Part shown: one piece after another, positions 1 through 13,019 of the stretch | Layout: every line of letters starts with the position of its first letter | Position numbering within the stretch: the first letter of the stretch is position 1 | NCBI RefSeq assembly: GCF_000090795.2 | Contig: NW_003546251.1 | Coordinates: 211,077 to 275,076 of the forward strand | DNA length: 64,000 nt | Source: Amphimedon queenslandica | Taxonomy: Eukaryota; Porifera; Demospongiae; Haplosclerida; Niphatidae | Direction: 5' to 3' | Made by a program: the position numbers and the translations under genes | Notes under the pieces: generated by a model | Seen by the model: the letters and a program-made list of their open reading frames with translations, nothing else | Databases searched by the model: none | What the model was told of the DNA's origin: nothing

Positions 1-76
1 AATATTGTCATATTTTGTTAGTTGCCTTTTGCTTTGTTCTCTTCCTCTCCGATCTGATCTCTTGTTCTCTCTCCAG

Positions 77-729
77 TGAGTCTCATCGGTTGGTTACGCT
101 GCTGGAGAGCAGTCAGTATCTTGAGCAATATCTATGGCCTCTCTTTGATCTTGAACAAGAACCGACAGCTAACAAATCAGTTCTAATGTCACTGGTTCTC
201 ATGATCAATGAGAAATTCAGAGAGAGGGTCCCAGCATGGAAGGTACACATGCATTGTACTTGTTAATATTAATGTTGGTTACGTCAGGTTTTTGAAGAGG
301 TTAATCCGGAAAAGTTTCCACATTTCTTTGCAAGTGTTACCAGCACCTGTCTTGAAACATTCGAAAAAGTAAACCAATTTCTCTTTATTATTATTATCAT
401 CATCATCATCATTATTATTATTATTCTCCTTTATAGCTGCCTATAGATAAAGAGTGTATCCCTGAAGCAACAGTTCTTCTATCATTCCTGATACACAGTT
501 TCAATAGTTTAGTGAGTACATTCTCTCACTTTTAACATGTTTCATCTTTCCTTTCTCCTTTGGCCCTTGCTCTTACAATCTACATCACTTATTCTCCTTT
601 ACTCTCCCCCCTCTCTCTCTCTCCTTCTTTCCTTCTAACAGGAGGTGGAGCTTGTTCGTCATGAAGTACAGAAGCTAGTGTCTCTTGGAATATGGGTCAA
701 CTTAGAACCAGTGAGTCTATTATGAACAA

Positions 730-777
<48 letters not shown>

Positions 778-3700
778 GATGGTCTGTATAAGGGTCGATT
801 GGAACAAGAGTTAAAGTCATTTCCTAAATTAAAGAAATACTGGAACGCTTTACTGAAGAAAGAAAAACAAATGGACAAGATTACTCTAGCCAGGTAACTG
901 CAATGTACATATACTTGTATACATTGTATAGTGCATACACAAATATTATTATCATTGTATGTAGGCAAAACAATGAGAAGTCTTTCCTTTATAAGTTAAT
1001 ACGTATTTTTATTGACATTGTGAAGGATATACCAGACACCGGTAGTGTTACCAATGTACATGTACAGTACATGTATATATGTTTCTTTACTGATAGGTCC
1101 TGTTGAGTCATCATTGTGTCACTATTGTGAGAAGTTTATTGAACTCATTACTGACCTCATGGTAATTGGGAGGTGTTATACATTAACATGTGAATAAGGA
1201 TGCTTCACTTTCTCTCTTTCTTTCTCTTAGTGTCAGCCATTAACTAGACGGTTCCTAGTGACACTAATTGATGACATTCACTTTACTGTAAGCTGTACAT
1301 TTACATGTACATGTACATGTACATATATCTCTTGTGTTGTGTGAGCTATTATTGTATTTCTTTATTATTATTATCGTTATTAGATTCTGTGCTCAGATTC
1401 TTCATTATATTCAAGAGAACCGGAAGGACATCTCTTCTCTAAGGTACAAAATCACAGCTGTTTTATAAAATTTGTAGAAAAATTCAAACTTGATTGGAAT
1501 CAATTCAAAATTGATATGCAACATAAGAACATGTATATGCATTAGAATAAATTATAAAAACTGAGAGTACCTCCTTTTTGTTACAGCTATTGGATCGGCT
1601 AAAGTTCTATTGCGGCTTTGAAGTGAACAGCCACACAGGAGAGGCACTCACGGAGCATTTCATGCTGAGTCAGCATTATGAGAGGATCACTTCCCTCCAG
1701 CTGGCGGCTTTCAAACTCTTCCCTGATCTTCGAGAGTTCTCATTATCGACTGTTGCTGGAGTCGACACTAGGGACTCTCTCGTGAGACACTTTAGTGCAT
1801 TGAGGTACGTATGACCATTTGTCGATCATGTACATGTGTTTCAGCATCCATTTCGTTCTGTTAATTGCTAGCAAATTTTTGATTTGTAGCTGCAAAAATT
1901 TTATACCATATATACTTTTTTGCCTACATTTTAAATACTTTTTCTCTACTGTATCTCTCTCTCCCTCTTTAGTCCTGAAGTCTTGCACAGGATTGCTGCT
2001 TACCTCCATCTTGTTCCTCCATTACCTGATACTGACCTACAAACCTCTTACAGTCCTTCCTTTCTCCTTGAGATACTAGTCTCTCATCATGAGAGACGTA
2101 CCTCGCAACTCGAAGAACTCAACAGTATGCCACTTTACCCCACTGAGACTGTCCTCTGGGATGAGAGCTTCGTACCTAACGAGTATTTTGAAGGAGAAGG
2201 TACAAATTAAATATACAGTACTTACTGTTTATAATGTACTGTACATGTATGATATATGGTGTAATTTATGCATGTAATTTCCACATCTTCATGATAGATG
2301 TACATGTATATTGTATTCTATGTAGTTTTCTCTTTGTCTCTTTTTATTTTTATTTTAATGTTCCAGTATAATGTCCATCTTCTCTCTTTTTCCTCTCTTT
2401 TTAAAGGTTGTTTTGCTCTCCCTAAGCTCAACCTACAGTTTCTCACTCTTCACGATTATCTTTTAAGGAACTTTATCCTTTTCCGTCTGGAATCAACCTG
2501 TACATATTTTAAATGATATACACATATTCCTCTCTTCCTCTCTCTCTTTCTATTCACTCCTTTTTCCTTTCAGATGAGATTAAAGAAGACATTGAAGATG
2601 TTGTCTCCAGAATGAAACCATGGTTTGCCTTATGACAGTGTGTATCTTGTATGATGTTCTAATCTCTCTTTCTCCCCCCCCCTCTCTCTCCCCCTCTCCC
2701 CCTCTCCCCCTCTCCCTCTCATTCTTAGGATCAATCCTGAAGGAGAGACTCACTTTGCTGGTTGGGCAAGGATGGGCCAACCTATTGTTAGATTTTCAAT
2801 TGTAGAGGTAAAAGAGAGGGAGGAGGGAACTTCAATTTGCAACAGCTGTATTTTTTAAATTGTTTATAATTGTTCTCTTTCTTTTAATGCTTGTTAGGTT
2901 GGACAGCCCAAGGTAGGTGAGAACCGTCCCTCCAGGGTCAAAGGTGACGTTAAGTTCCCCATCAGTAAAGACTCTGTGGGAGCCGAATGGGAGGGTGAGT
3001 GGGTGTGGTTGTGGTCTGATACTCTCATGGGTACATTAGGTTTAAAGAAACATGACGTGTGTTTCTTGGTTAGTATAAGAGCTAACATGGGAATCAACGA
3101 CACTTTCAGTGCCGAGAAAAACTTTGCGACACAAGTAATGATTTTTATATTATACTACTTTTGTGCACTTGTAAATGTAATGTACTTCTTTATAGTTAAA
3201 TATAGTAACAGGAGTACCTCATTTATGTACATACTTGTATATATATATATGTGACAATTGTATATGTACATGTATGTGTGTGTTACATATATGTACATGT
3301 ACATGTAGATTGGTGTCCAGTATGTAAGAGGGTGTGAGGTTGAAGGAATGCTTGATAGTGAAGGAAAAGTGATCGAAGAAGGTTAGTTAGAAGACAAGGA
3401 TCATGATCTTTGTAATAATCTCTTTCCTTTCTCTTTTTATCTCTCTCTCTCTCTCTCTTTTAGGCCCTGATCCTAAACCAGTTGTTAAAGGTGATACTCG
3501 TACCTTTAGGGTGTGGCTGGACACTAACCAATACCAGCAGGATATGGAGAGGGTTGTGAGAGGAGAAGAAGTAAGAGTCTAGTTCTGTGTGTGTCTGTGT
3601 CTTTGTCTTTTTAACTTCAAGCTGTGCTTTAGGACGTGTACGAGACTTTCAATATATTTGTGAGAAGAAAACCAAAAGAGAACAATTTTAAAGTGAAGTC

Positions 3701-4221
3701 CCATTATTCATTCCACCATTAATACATTGCACATTGTTATTATATGCAGGCAGTCCTGGAGTCCATCAGGGATCTCATAAACACAGAGTGTGCCGTCCCT
3801 GACTGGATTCACGATATATTCCTCGGCTATGGAGACCCTTCTGCTGCCCATTATACCAAGTACGGACAGCCACCATTATAATTATGTACTGTATACATGT
3901 ACCTTACTCTTTATTTGTATTGTAGGATCCCAAAACAGATCAACACGTTGAACTTTAATGATACTTTTCTGTCACTGGATCACTTGAGTGCCTCATTCCC
4001 TCAGTATCAGGTTGAGGTAAGGAATACTGCATGTACACATACATATACATGTACATGTACATGTATATGTACATGTACATGTACATATGTGCATTGCAAT
4101 ATGATTATGTACATTTTATGATTCTTATAGTGCACTGTTGCTAATCCTGAAGAACAAATACCGCCATTTAAGTGAGTATCGAAGAAAGGCTGAATGAAAT
4201 AAAGATGGAGTATATTTGTAC

Positions 4222-4283
<62 letters not shown>

Positions 4284-7200
4284 GTTATTATTATTATTAG
4301 GATAACATTTCCTGAGGAGAGGATATCGGTTGGTGCTAAACGTAAATTATCCGACGATGAGTCTAAGCCGATACTGACTGTACAACCTTTTGTTATTGAG
4401 AACAGAGGACCTTATCCTTATAACATACCAAAAAAGTAACAATCAATTAGGCTAATTTTTAAATTTGTTTTTATCTGCTCTTTAATTAGAAATACGGTTC
4501 TGTTCACTCCGACTCAAGTTGAAGCGATACGTGCCGGAATGCAGCCCGGCCTCTCGCTGGTAGTCGGTCCTCCTGGTACTGGAAAAACTGACGTTGCTGT
4601 TCAAATTATTTCAAATATTTATCACAACTTCCCAGAGCAAAGGACACTACTAGTCACTCACTCCAATCAGGTCAGGGAGGGCATTGAAATTTTTTATGAC
4701 TGCCCAATCAATTTTTGATGGCCTATAGAAAAAAGTTAAACAATACCTTGCATTTAATATTATCTTTTCTCTCAGGCTCTTAATCAATTGTTTGAGAAGA
4801 TAATGGAGTTAGATATTGATGAGAGACATTTGCTTCGTCTGGGACACGGAGAAGAGGAACTCCAAACTGAGAAAGACTTCAGCAGGTCCTGTCAGATTAA
4901 TAACATATTAAGAAAGAATTATTATAACCAACACTACTTAAATAATTCAACCCCATTTTCTTATGTTATACATATGCATGTAGAAAGTTTGGTCTGATTC
5001 CTCTATTATTATTCTGCTATTTTATTATTATTCTTTTTTTCATCTCTTCTTATATACACAATATACATGTACACAGGTATGGTAGAGTTAATTTCATTCT
5101 GGCACTGAGACTTGAGCTACTTCAAGAAGTCGAGAGACTACAGAAGAGCCTCAACGTGACTGGAGATGTGTCATATACTTGTGAAACTGCTGCCTACTTC
5201 TTCCTATATCAAGTACAGCAATACTGTACTGTAATACCACATGTGCATGTACATGTACATGTACTATTTTAATAATTTTTTTTAATTTTAGGTGTCTGGT
5301 AGGTGGGAGAAATATGCGAGCAAAATAAAGAGTATAGCAGATAAGGTACATAATATCTTTTTTATAATTGTTTATCCTCCTCCTCTTCTCTCAGCCTGAA
5401 GGCCTTGAAGCAATCAGCAAGCATTTCCCGTTCTTGGAATATTTCTCAAATGCGCCTCAACCTTTATTCAAGGGGAACTCGTTTGATGAAGACTGGGACA
5501 TTGCACAGGTACATGTGCATTCATACTCGATGGGCTGGGCTTGTGATGGGATTTATGATTGATAGTTCAGTAGATATTAGATAGATATGATCCATATACA
5601 AATACACTGCTTACATACATGTATATATTCTATAATATTAATATCTGTTACATATTGATACTGTAGGGATGTTACAGGCATATAAAGAAGATATTTGAAC
5701 AGCTTGATGTAAGGGAGACCCCATTAATGTGCTGTGTGTATCATTAGGAGGTCTGTGTAGGAATTTAGAGCATTTGAATTACTGAGGAGCAGTAGGGACA
5801 GGATCAATTACCTGCTGATCAAGGAAGCAAAAATCATTGCATTAACTTGTACGCATGCAGCACTAAAGAGAAAAGATCTTGTGGACCTCTCTTTTAAAGT
5901 GAGAGAGTGAGGAAATATTGAAACTTAATGCATCAATTCTTTTCTATAGTACGATAATGTTCTGATGGAAGAGGCAGCTCAGATCCTTGAGGTGGAGACT
6001 TTTATACCTTTAATGCTACAGGTATGGGCATTCTGAGGGGTCTTGTACCCATGAATATTAAGAGAGGGTCTTGTACTCATTAATTATCCTTTTTATAGAC
6101 GCCAGTTGATGGACACAACAGATTGAAGAGAGTCATAATGATTGGAGATCATCACCAAGTAATGGAGAGGGAGAGAGAGAGAGAGAGAAAGAACATTGGT
6201 TAATCTTTGTTTTTTTTTTCTCCACAGCTTCCTCCTGTTATCAAGAACCAAGCCTTCCAAAAGTTTTCAAACATGGAGCAATCAATGTTTGCTCGTTTTG
6301 TGAGACTAGGAGTTCCGGTAACTCAACTGGATGCTCAGGGAAGAGCCAGACCTTCGCTATGTGCGCTGTACAACTGGAGATACTTATCACTAGGGAACCT
6401 ACCGCATGTGATGGAGTCAAGGGAGTACATGCTGGCCAATGGAGGGTTTGAGTTTGACTATCAACTCATTAATGTGGAGGACTTTAATGGAGTAGGAGAA
6501 ACAACACCCACTCCCTACTTTTATCAAGTGAGTAAGAAAATACAACATGGAAACTGCATCTCTCTCTCTCTCTCTTATTTCTTCATTCTTATTTCTTCCT
6601 CTTGCATTCTTTATTCTTTCTCTCCAGAATCTAGGTGAAGCTGAATATGCCGTTGCTTTATACATGTACATGAGACTGCAGGGCTACCCTCCTGATAAGA
6701 TTGCTATTCTTACCACATACAATGGTCAGAAGCACCTCATTCGTGACGTACTACAAAAGAGATGCGCACGAAATCCAGTCTTTGGCCTGCCTGAAAAGGT
6801 ACTGTACTATAATGGTACTTAATTTTTTTTATTTTTTGCTTTTAGGTGACAACGGTTGATCGATATCAAGGCCAGCAAAACGATTACATCATCATTTCTC
6901 TCGTCCGTTCGCGTCACATCGGACACTTGCGTGACGTCCGTCGATTGGTGGTCGCAATGTCAAGGGCACGTCTTGGTCTCTATATACTGGGGAGGGTCTC
7001 GTTGTTTAGGTATTGTAAAGAACTGCAGCCGGCCTTTGATCTGGTGAGGAGAGAGATGGAGAGGGATTTTAAAGTTTTATTTTATTTTTTATAGTTAATG
7101 AAGAGACCTTGCAGCCTTCATATTGTGCCTGATGAGATGTATGGAACAGACAGACCTGTCAGTTTATATTTTAATATATTTATATCTTTTTTATTTTTTT

Positions 7201-7621
7201 CTTTTTTTTTCAGGTCAGTTGTCCTCCACAATCACCAGTAGTTATAGTACCGGATATGTCTTTCCTTGCTAACTGTGTCTACAGAGATTATCATTCACGT
7301 GTACACGCACTTCAAGCAAAGCAGTCCCTCGTTCCTCCTCCTCCTCCTCAGTCCACTGCTCCTCCTCAGAGGGAAGAGGCCATGGAAGGAGAGCAGCAAG
7401 AGGAGGGGGAGCAAGAAGAAGAGAAAGGGGAGGAAGAAAGAGGAGAGGGGGACAGTACTCAGGGTAGACAAGATGATGATAAAGCTAGCTCTGAAGAAGA
7501 GTGGCAAGATAAAGAGGATCCTCCTGGGGAGCAGGAGGGAGGAATGGAAGTTGTTCAAAACACTCTCCCTCCATCTCCTCCCCCTTCACCTCCAACTACT
7601 TCTGGATCTATGGAACAATGA
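77..7621 (+). CDS. AQR: Aquarius intron-binding RNA helicase (3' part, 5' end outside window)
   Basis: SF1B (Upf1-like) helicase of the spliceosome, which binds the intron upstream of the branch site in the nucleus. The first visible exon begins after a CAG acceptor at about 77, near human residue 140. About 30 short exons read collinearly with human AQR: the armadillo-like N-terminal part ([37 protein letters not shown]), then the beta-barrel region ([12 protein letters not shown]). The motor follows, with Walker [14 protein letters not shown] near 4570, Walker B-type [13 protein letters not shown] near 5965, [12 protein letters not shown] near 6140-6250, [23 protein letters not shown] near 6850 and [12 protein letters not shown] near 6950. 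The last exon (from about 7214) encodes a Pro-rich then very acidic Glu-rich tail, as in other AQR proteins, and stops at 7619-7621. Introns are mostly 50-150 bp and hold microsatellites and one fragment of the 186-bp repeat. NPRL3 starts 128 bp downstream on the same strand. Confidence 0.95.
1462..1575 (-). repeat. Fragment of dispersed 186-bp palindrome repeat (family A)
   Basis: Lies in an AQR intron. It contains the family's hallmark order: TTGATTGGAATCA, then ATGCAACATAAGAACATGTATATGCAT, shown here as separate boxes (TATGCAACATAAG and AACATGTATATGCAT). It is shorter and more diverged than the copies near 61 kb and lacks the palindromic core. Confidence 0.6.
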
Positions 7622-7655
7622 AACTTCCTTTTTAAATTTTAACTTTGCTCTGTGT

Positions 7656-7671
7656 CACGTGCAAGCACGTG
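7656..7671. promoter_or_regulatory. Twin CACGTG E-boxes between AQR and NPRL3
   Basis: Two perfect CACGTG hexamers at 7656-7661 and 7666-7671, exactly 10 bp apart start to start, lie 79-94 bp upstream of the NPRL3 ATG. The same arrangement (TCACGTG, three bases, GCACGTGG) recurs upstream of CHTF18. CACGTG is the core bound by bHLH-zip factors (USF, MITF/TFE, MYC/MAX). Use as a promoter element is inferred from position only. Confidence 0.5.
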
Positions 7672-7749
7672 GCTGTAATATACTTAAAATCGACGGTGTT
7701 TTACCGGATTAGTGTGATTAAAAGGGTTGTGCGGTGCCTTGATATTAAA

Positions 7750-10610
7750 ATGGCTGTCAAGCCTCAGGCAGTGGCTCTTGTGTCTTCAGGTAGCCGCGGG
7801 AATAAGCTCCTCTTTTATGACAGTGGGATAGCTAAACCACACAGTCTAGAGTCAGGTTGGTCTGCATACAAAAATCAAGTTGAATTTATTATTTTTTTAA
7901 ACTTAGAATTACTAAAGTAAGAGAGCTTGTTCATGATAAGAATATAAAAATAAATCTATCCTTTCTCAGTAAGCTGCCTCAGAGGACGCTGGCTGAGATA
8001 TTAGCTTCTTGTGCTGTGATGCAGGACAGGAAGTTTGAGCTAAGAGTTGACGAGTGGAAGTTTGTAGGTCATCCGTTTTTACTCCAAACCTCTTCATGGA
8101 GCATCTCTTTTAACATTGCATTTGTACTCCAGGTACATGTAGATAATGCTCATTATTTTATCTTTTTCTCTCTCTCAGTCTACATGTTCGCCTGAGGCTG
8201 TTGGTAGCTATAATTCTCTCTCTCGTGCCCTTGGAGCTGCCCTGATTCATGAAGAACACAGGTAATGGAGGACTGGAGAGAGATGCATTATTATGTTCTT
8301 TATTTATAGAACTGAGTTCTTTAAGAATCAATACGCACTGTTGATGCAGATATCAGATCAAGTTGACACCATTGATGAGCTCAGTCGTATGCTTGAATTA
8401 TTGTGATCAGGATTAGTATTGTCTCTTTTATTCTAGAGAAAGCAGTTGTGTCTAGCTATTTAGCAAAGACATTACATGAGGCACTCTGTGGGTACGTTAA
8501 ACACCTCCATTTATTTTTATCATTAATTATAATTTTAATCCTTAAGATTACAAAATGGCGACCCTCACGTACACGTCATAATGAATGACTGGTCTGAAAT
8601 AAGTTGTCTCATACATAGTGAGGCTCCTCCTACTGTCCCGCAGTCTTTAACATCCTCCAACACAATAGCACCAAAGAGCATAGTTAGGTACTGTATTTCA
8701 AATACAACGGCCCTCTTGTAGTTATTAGCAATATAATTATTAATAGATCATATTCTGCCGTTATACTACTTACCAGTTTCGAGGATCTCACTAAAAGATT
8801 GCCTCCATCTTGTAATCCGTCCTTTCACCGTTTCCTCACCACCATATCTCCACTGAAGAAGTATGGGATATTGCATTTCAATAAAATGGCCGACACTGTA
8901 CGTGTTTAGTTTAATACAGGTCTCACTTGATGCTGATATACCGCTCCAGCAAGCTGTCAAGTTTGCGTGTCATCTTGTTCACTGGGGTCAAGCAATGACA
9001 GTGTATCCATTATCGGAGACTAACGTCTACATTAACAGTCCTCAAGCTGACACTAAGAGGTATTGTGTGAGAAATATAAATAATTGTATTTTCTCTTGCA
9101 TGATGCTTTATTAAGAAGTTAGTTGCTCAAAAATCTGGCCAAAGACAGTGTACTATAGTGCAGGGTATTTTGTCAAAAATGGTCACAAGAGATTTCTCCA
9201 TTTTTATAGTATTTCCTGATGCGTATACATGTTCTTGTGTTGTGTTTCGAGTTTGAGTTGATTCCGATCAAAATTAGATTTTTTATGAATTTTTAAAGTT
9301 TTTCCAAAATTGGACAAAAATCCCTGTACTATAGTACATGGTCTCGGGCCAAATTTTGCCAAAATTGACTAGGAGAGAATTCTTGATTTTTGTAGTATTT
9401 CCTGATGCATATACATGTTCTTATGTTGCATATCAAGTTTGAGCTGATTTCGATCAAAATTGGATTTTTTAATGAATTTTTAAAGTTTCTCCAAAATCGG
9501 ACAAAAATCCCTGTACTATAGTACATGGTCTCGGGCCAAATTTTGCCAAAATTGACTAGGAGAGAATTCTTCATTTTTATAATTTTTAAAATGCATACAC
9601 ATGTTCTTGTGTTGTGTTTTAAGTTTTAGCTAATTCCGATCAAAACTGGATTTTTTATGAATTTTTAAAGTTTCTCCAAAATTGTGTATATACTCTTGAT
9701 AGTACATATTTCGTCAAAAATTGTTAGGATAGAATTCTCCATTTTGATACATGTTTTATTTGCCTCAAGGCCGATATCTATTGTATATATTACTACTCTA
9801 GGGATAGTCAGTTAGCATCATTATTTGCTAAAGAGTTCAGCAGTGTCGCTGTAGATGATTCAGAATCATTGAGTGAAGGAGCTGATGACTCTCTCTCTCA
9901 ATTTCTTTTCCATTTCTCTGCTCCCGTCACCCTCTCTGAAATGAGAGGATTATACACTGATGAAGTACGAGCCGCCATTTTTATGCACATGTACCAGCTG
10001 TCATTCTTCTTTATGTATATAGAAATTGATACCGATTGTGACGTGGCTTTTGAAGCATGGGCAAATATTACAGGTGCAAGAGCAAGAATTGAAGACAGAT
10101 TTACATTTAATCTTTTATTAGTTGCATACTTATATATTTCTGATTCCTCCACAAGACACCAAAGACAGAGGAATGTTTGATGATGATGAAGAGGAAGAAG
10201 GTGAAAATGAGCCAGTCCATCTCTCACCAGAAACAATGGCTAACCTTTTAAAGCACCTCTCTAAAGAAGAGGTAGAGTGGGTCTCTTCTACTGATGCTGC
10301 TAGAGACAAAGATGATCTTGCTCTCTTCACTAAGTAAGATTATCTTCATAGTACTGATTTAACTTGATCTTGGGATTAACACTGATCTTGATTTGATATT
10401 GTTTCAATGCTTTTGATACTTTACATTTTTGTTGTATATATATAGTTCATTGCGTGTCTTGTCATTTTTAGGCTTTCTTGTTACTGGCATGGCAACCATC
10501 ACTTAGAGGAGATACTTATGCTTGAGAACATGGCTAGATCAGAACTTCTTGCTCTCATTGATAAATTTAGTGAAATACTCACTACAGCTTCAATTCCAGA
10601 GAGAACTTGA
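7750..10610 (+). CDS. NPRL3: NPRL3, GATOR1 complex subunit
   Basis: GATOR1 is the GTPase-activating complex that shuts off Rag-mTORC1 signalling at the lysosome when amino acids are scarce. The start at 7750 gives MAVKPQAVALVSSGSRGNKLLF, whose VSSGSRGNKLLF block is the signature of NPRL3 N-termini. Further collinear blocks are KFELRVDEWKFVGHP (near 8030), QAVKFACHLVHWGQA with VYPLSETNVY (near 8950-9030) and the C-terminal WHGNHHLEEILMLENMARSE (near 10480), which matches the HGRHHLEEI tail of the human protein. The stop is at 10608-10610. The exon set is split by an intron of about 700 bp (9065-9800) packed with family A repeat copies; the other introns are short. The protein ends soon after LALIDKFSEIL, so it lacks the last ~10 residues of the human tail. 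ERI1 begins 85 bp downstream. Confidence 0.9.
9115..9770 (+). repeat. Family A repeat, three to four tandem copies in NPRL3 intron
   Basis: Tandem copies whose CTATAG centres fall at 9153, 9329 and 9516 (spacing 176 and 187 bp), followed by a decayed copy. Each carries GTTTGAG, TGATTCCGATCAAAA(T) and the GTACTATAGTAC centre. The array accounts for nearly the whole enlarged intron. Confidence 0.8.
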
Positions 10611-10695
10611 TCTACAAACATGACAATTTTTTTAATGATTATTTTAAAATATAAAATCATGTTATTATTAGTTTAGTCTAGTTATTAATAGTAAA

Positions 10696-11917
10696 ATGGC
10701 TGAATCAAGTGGAGGTACTGCTGAAAAAACCGATGCTAACTCTGCAGCTGATAATAGTAGGAAGCATCCATTGTACAAGACCCTCTCCCGCTTCAATAGG
10801 GAGCTGAACAAACTCAAACCTGAGGAAATAAGAGATAGACTGAGGCGGGAGAACCTCTCTGACCAGTAGGTACCACCACACAGTATTCACTTACTAGCAG
10901 CTGTATGCTTTACTAGGGGGACTGACCCTATCATTTATAAGAGATACAAGCAGTACCAGAAGAAAAACTTGGTATCGTTGGATCCATCTCCTCCTTATGA
11001 GCTCTGGCAGGTACTCAGTACCAATCCCCTTGGACTTAAGTTTCTGCTTGTCCTTGATTTTGAGGCCACGTGTGAGAGTGTCAACTCGTCTGATTATATT
11101 CATGAAATCATTGAGTTCCCGGTACAACTCTTAGATATATCAACTCTTAAAATTGTAAGTTTCTGTTAGATTTACTCAAAAAAGCTGTTTCTAAAAATAG
11201 CATCAATTCTATTTTTATTCTATTGCCTTTGAATCAAAACCAAATGACAAAAGCACTTCATTTTTTATTCTCTCTTATTATGTCATCACATGGAGTTGGT
11301 ATCTTTGTACAATAGGTCGATACATTTCACTCTTATTGCCGTCCTTGTCTTAACGAGAAACTCTCCAGCTTCTGTACAAAACTGACCGGAATAGAGCAAG
11401 TATTTATCAACCATGATGAATCGTCAGTCGTGTACTCTTTCTTTTTATGTAGTCTATTGTTGACAAAGCCCCTACTTTTGCTGAGGTTTTTGATGATTTT
11501 ACGGAATGGATGGAAGAAAGAGAGTTAGGTACAAAACATAACTTCTCTTTAGTTACAGACTGGTAAGTTTCAGTTCTCTACTCTGCTGCTGCTATTTCAC
11601 TTTACTATTATAGTCCCTGGGACATAAGAGAATGTCTGTTCCCTCAGTGTGCTTTATCTAAGGTATCTTTCCCTCATTATGCTTCAAAGTGGATCGATGC
11701 CAGGAAATTATTTAGCAGCTTCTATCAGATCAGTTCCGGTAATCTTGCTAACATGTTGACTCAACTGGGAATGAGTTTTGAAGGCCGTGAACACTCCGGG
11801 TTGGACGATTCTAAAAACATAGCAAGGATTGTATCTCAATTGATATCTGATGGATGCACTCTACAGTATAATAGATTCATATCGCAAGACATTATATCTT
11901 CAATTTTTAAGAACTGA
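10696..11917 (+). CDS. ERI1: ERI1 3'-5' exoribonuclease
   Basis: DEDDh exonuclease that trims 3' ends of histone mRNA, 5.8S rRNA and small RNAs. The start at 10696 follows a short leader. Residues ~25-75 form a SAP-like region (PEEIRDRLRRENLSDQ and on). The nuclease domain shows all five catalytic residues: D and E in LVLDFEATCE (near 11060), D in LVTDCPWDIR (across the junction near 11570-11625), and H and D in HSGLDDSKNIAR (near 11790). HEIIEFPVQLL and LTGIEQ-type blocks also match. About five exons; the stop TGA at 11915-11917 follows SIFKN, so the C-terminal extension of human ERI1 is absent. No disruption seen; likely active. The first assembly gap begins 16 bp downstream. Confidence 0.93.
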
Positions 11918-13019
11918 ACTCTAACATAAATGNNNNNNNNNNNNNNNNNNNNNNNNNNNNNNNNNNNNNNNNNNNNNNNNNNNNNNNNNNNNNNNNNNNN
12001 NNNNNNNNNNNNNNNNNNNNNNNNNNNNNNNNNNNNNNNNNNNNNNNNNNNNNNNNNNNNNNNNNNNNNNNNNNNNNNNNNNNNNNNNNNNNNNNNNNNN
12101 NNNNNNNNNNNNNNNNNNNNNNNNNNNNNNNNNNNNNNNNNNNNNNNNNNNNNNNNNNNNNNNNNNNNNNNNNNNNNNNNNNNNNNNNNNNNNNNNNNNN
12201 NNNNNNNNNNNNNNNNNNNNNNNNNNNNNNNNNNNNNNNNNNNNNNNNNNNNNNNNNNNNNNNNNNNNNNNNNNNNNNNNNNNNNNNNNNNNNNNNNNNN
12301 NNNNNNNNNNNNNNNNNNNNNNNNNNNNNNNNNNNNNNNNNNNNNNNNNNNNNNNNNNNNNNNNNNNNNNNNNNNNNNNNNNNNNNNNNNNNNNNNNNNN
12401 NNNNNNNNNNNNNNNNNNNNNNNNNNNNNNNNNNTGTGCATTATAATGTAAGCTCTGTATGCATACTAATTAAACTATATTAGACACAGTATATTGTACT
12501 TACATGTAATTGCATGCCACTGAAGCCAGCCACGGCTTATAACCTACCTAGTGCCTACAAGAATACCTACCAAAGAACTTACAAGAAAGTCTACAAATGC
12601 GGTTTCGGGGATTCGAACCCGGACCTTCTTGCCTCAAGGCCGGGCCCACCCCCGTAACCACTAGGCCACCGCGCGCTTGCGCAACAGCATGTGATTTTTT
12701 CGCCTACACATACTAACTGTCATTACAATACTGCATTATATACAGTGTAAATGCCTTATAGCCATGTACTGTGAACTTGGACACTTATTATCTTCTTTGT
12801 TAACTTATGCTAGCAACCACAAAGGATTCTTGTGAAGTTTAAAAGTTCCTGGGTACTCTCTCTAGAAGGCTCTTAAAGGTTTCTTCTGCTAATGTTGGTA
12901 TTATAACCTTGAAAAGTTAAAAACTGAAAAGGAAAGGAACTCTCTGTGTTGCGTGGGAGCATACTGGGTTGCCGTGGGAGAGCTATTCCCACGTGGGTGT
13001 ACATCTATGATCTCTGATA
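11918..13019. other. Intergenic stretch with assembly gap (N at 11933-12434)
   Basis: Between ERI1 and the INF2-like gene. It holds 502 unknown bases, a tRNA-derived element on the minus strand (about 12597-12681) and the INF2 promoter side, which contains one palindromic CCCACGTGGG at about 12989-12998. No further coding sequence can be supported. Confidence 0.8.
12597..12681 (-). repeat. tRNA-derived element (SINE head or tRNA pseudogene)
   Basis: Read on the minus strand it has an excellent A box (TGGCCTAGTGG) followed by a B box (GGTTCGAATCC), the two internal Pol III promoter elements. The T arm is nearly paired (CCGGG / CCCCG). The acceptor strands do not pair properly and the anticodon stem is not canonical, so it is not a working tRNA gene. 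An A-box/B-box head on an otherwise unpaired body is typical of tRNA-derived SINEs; the tail side (12480-12596) shows short CTTACAAG / CTACAA repeats but no clear end. Confidence 0.55.

Noticed and set aside
2580-2780. Glu/Arg/Gly-rich minus-strand frame in AQR
   Set aside because: Antisense of a C/T-rich polypyrimidine intron tract next to an AQR exon.
11836-12451. Long open frames across the first N run
   Set aside because: They exist only because unknown bases cannot give stops. The same holds for the frames over 39840-40493.
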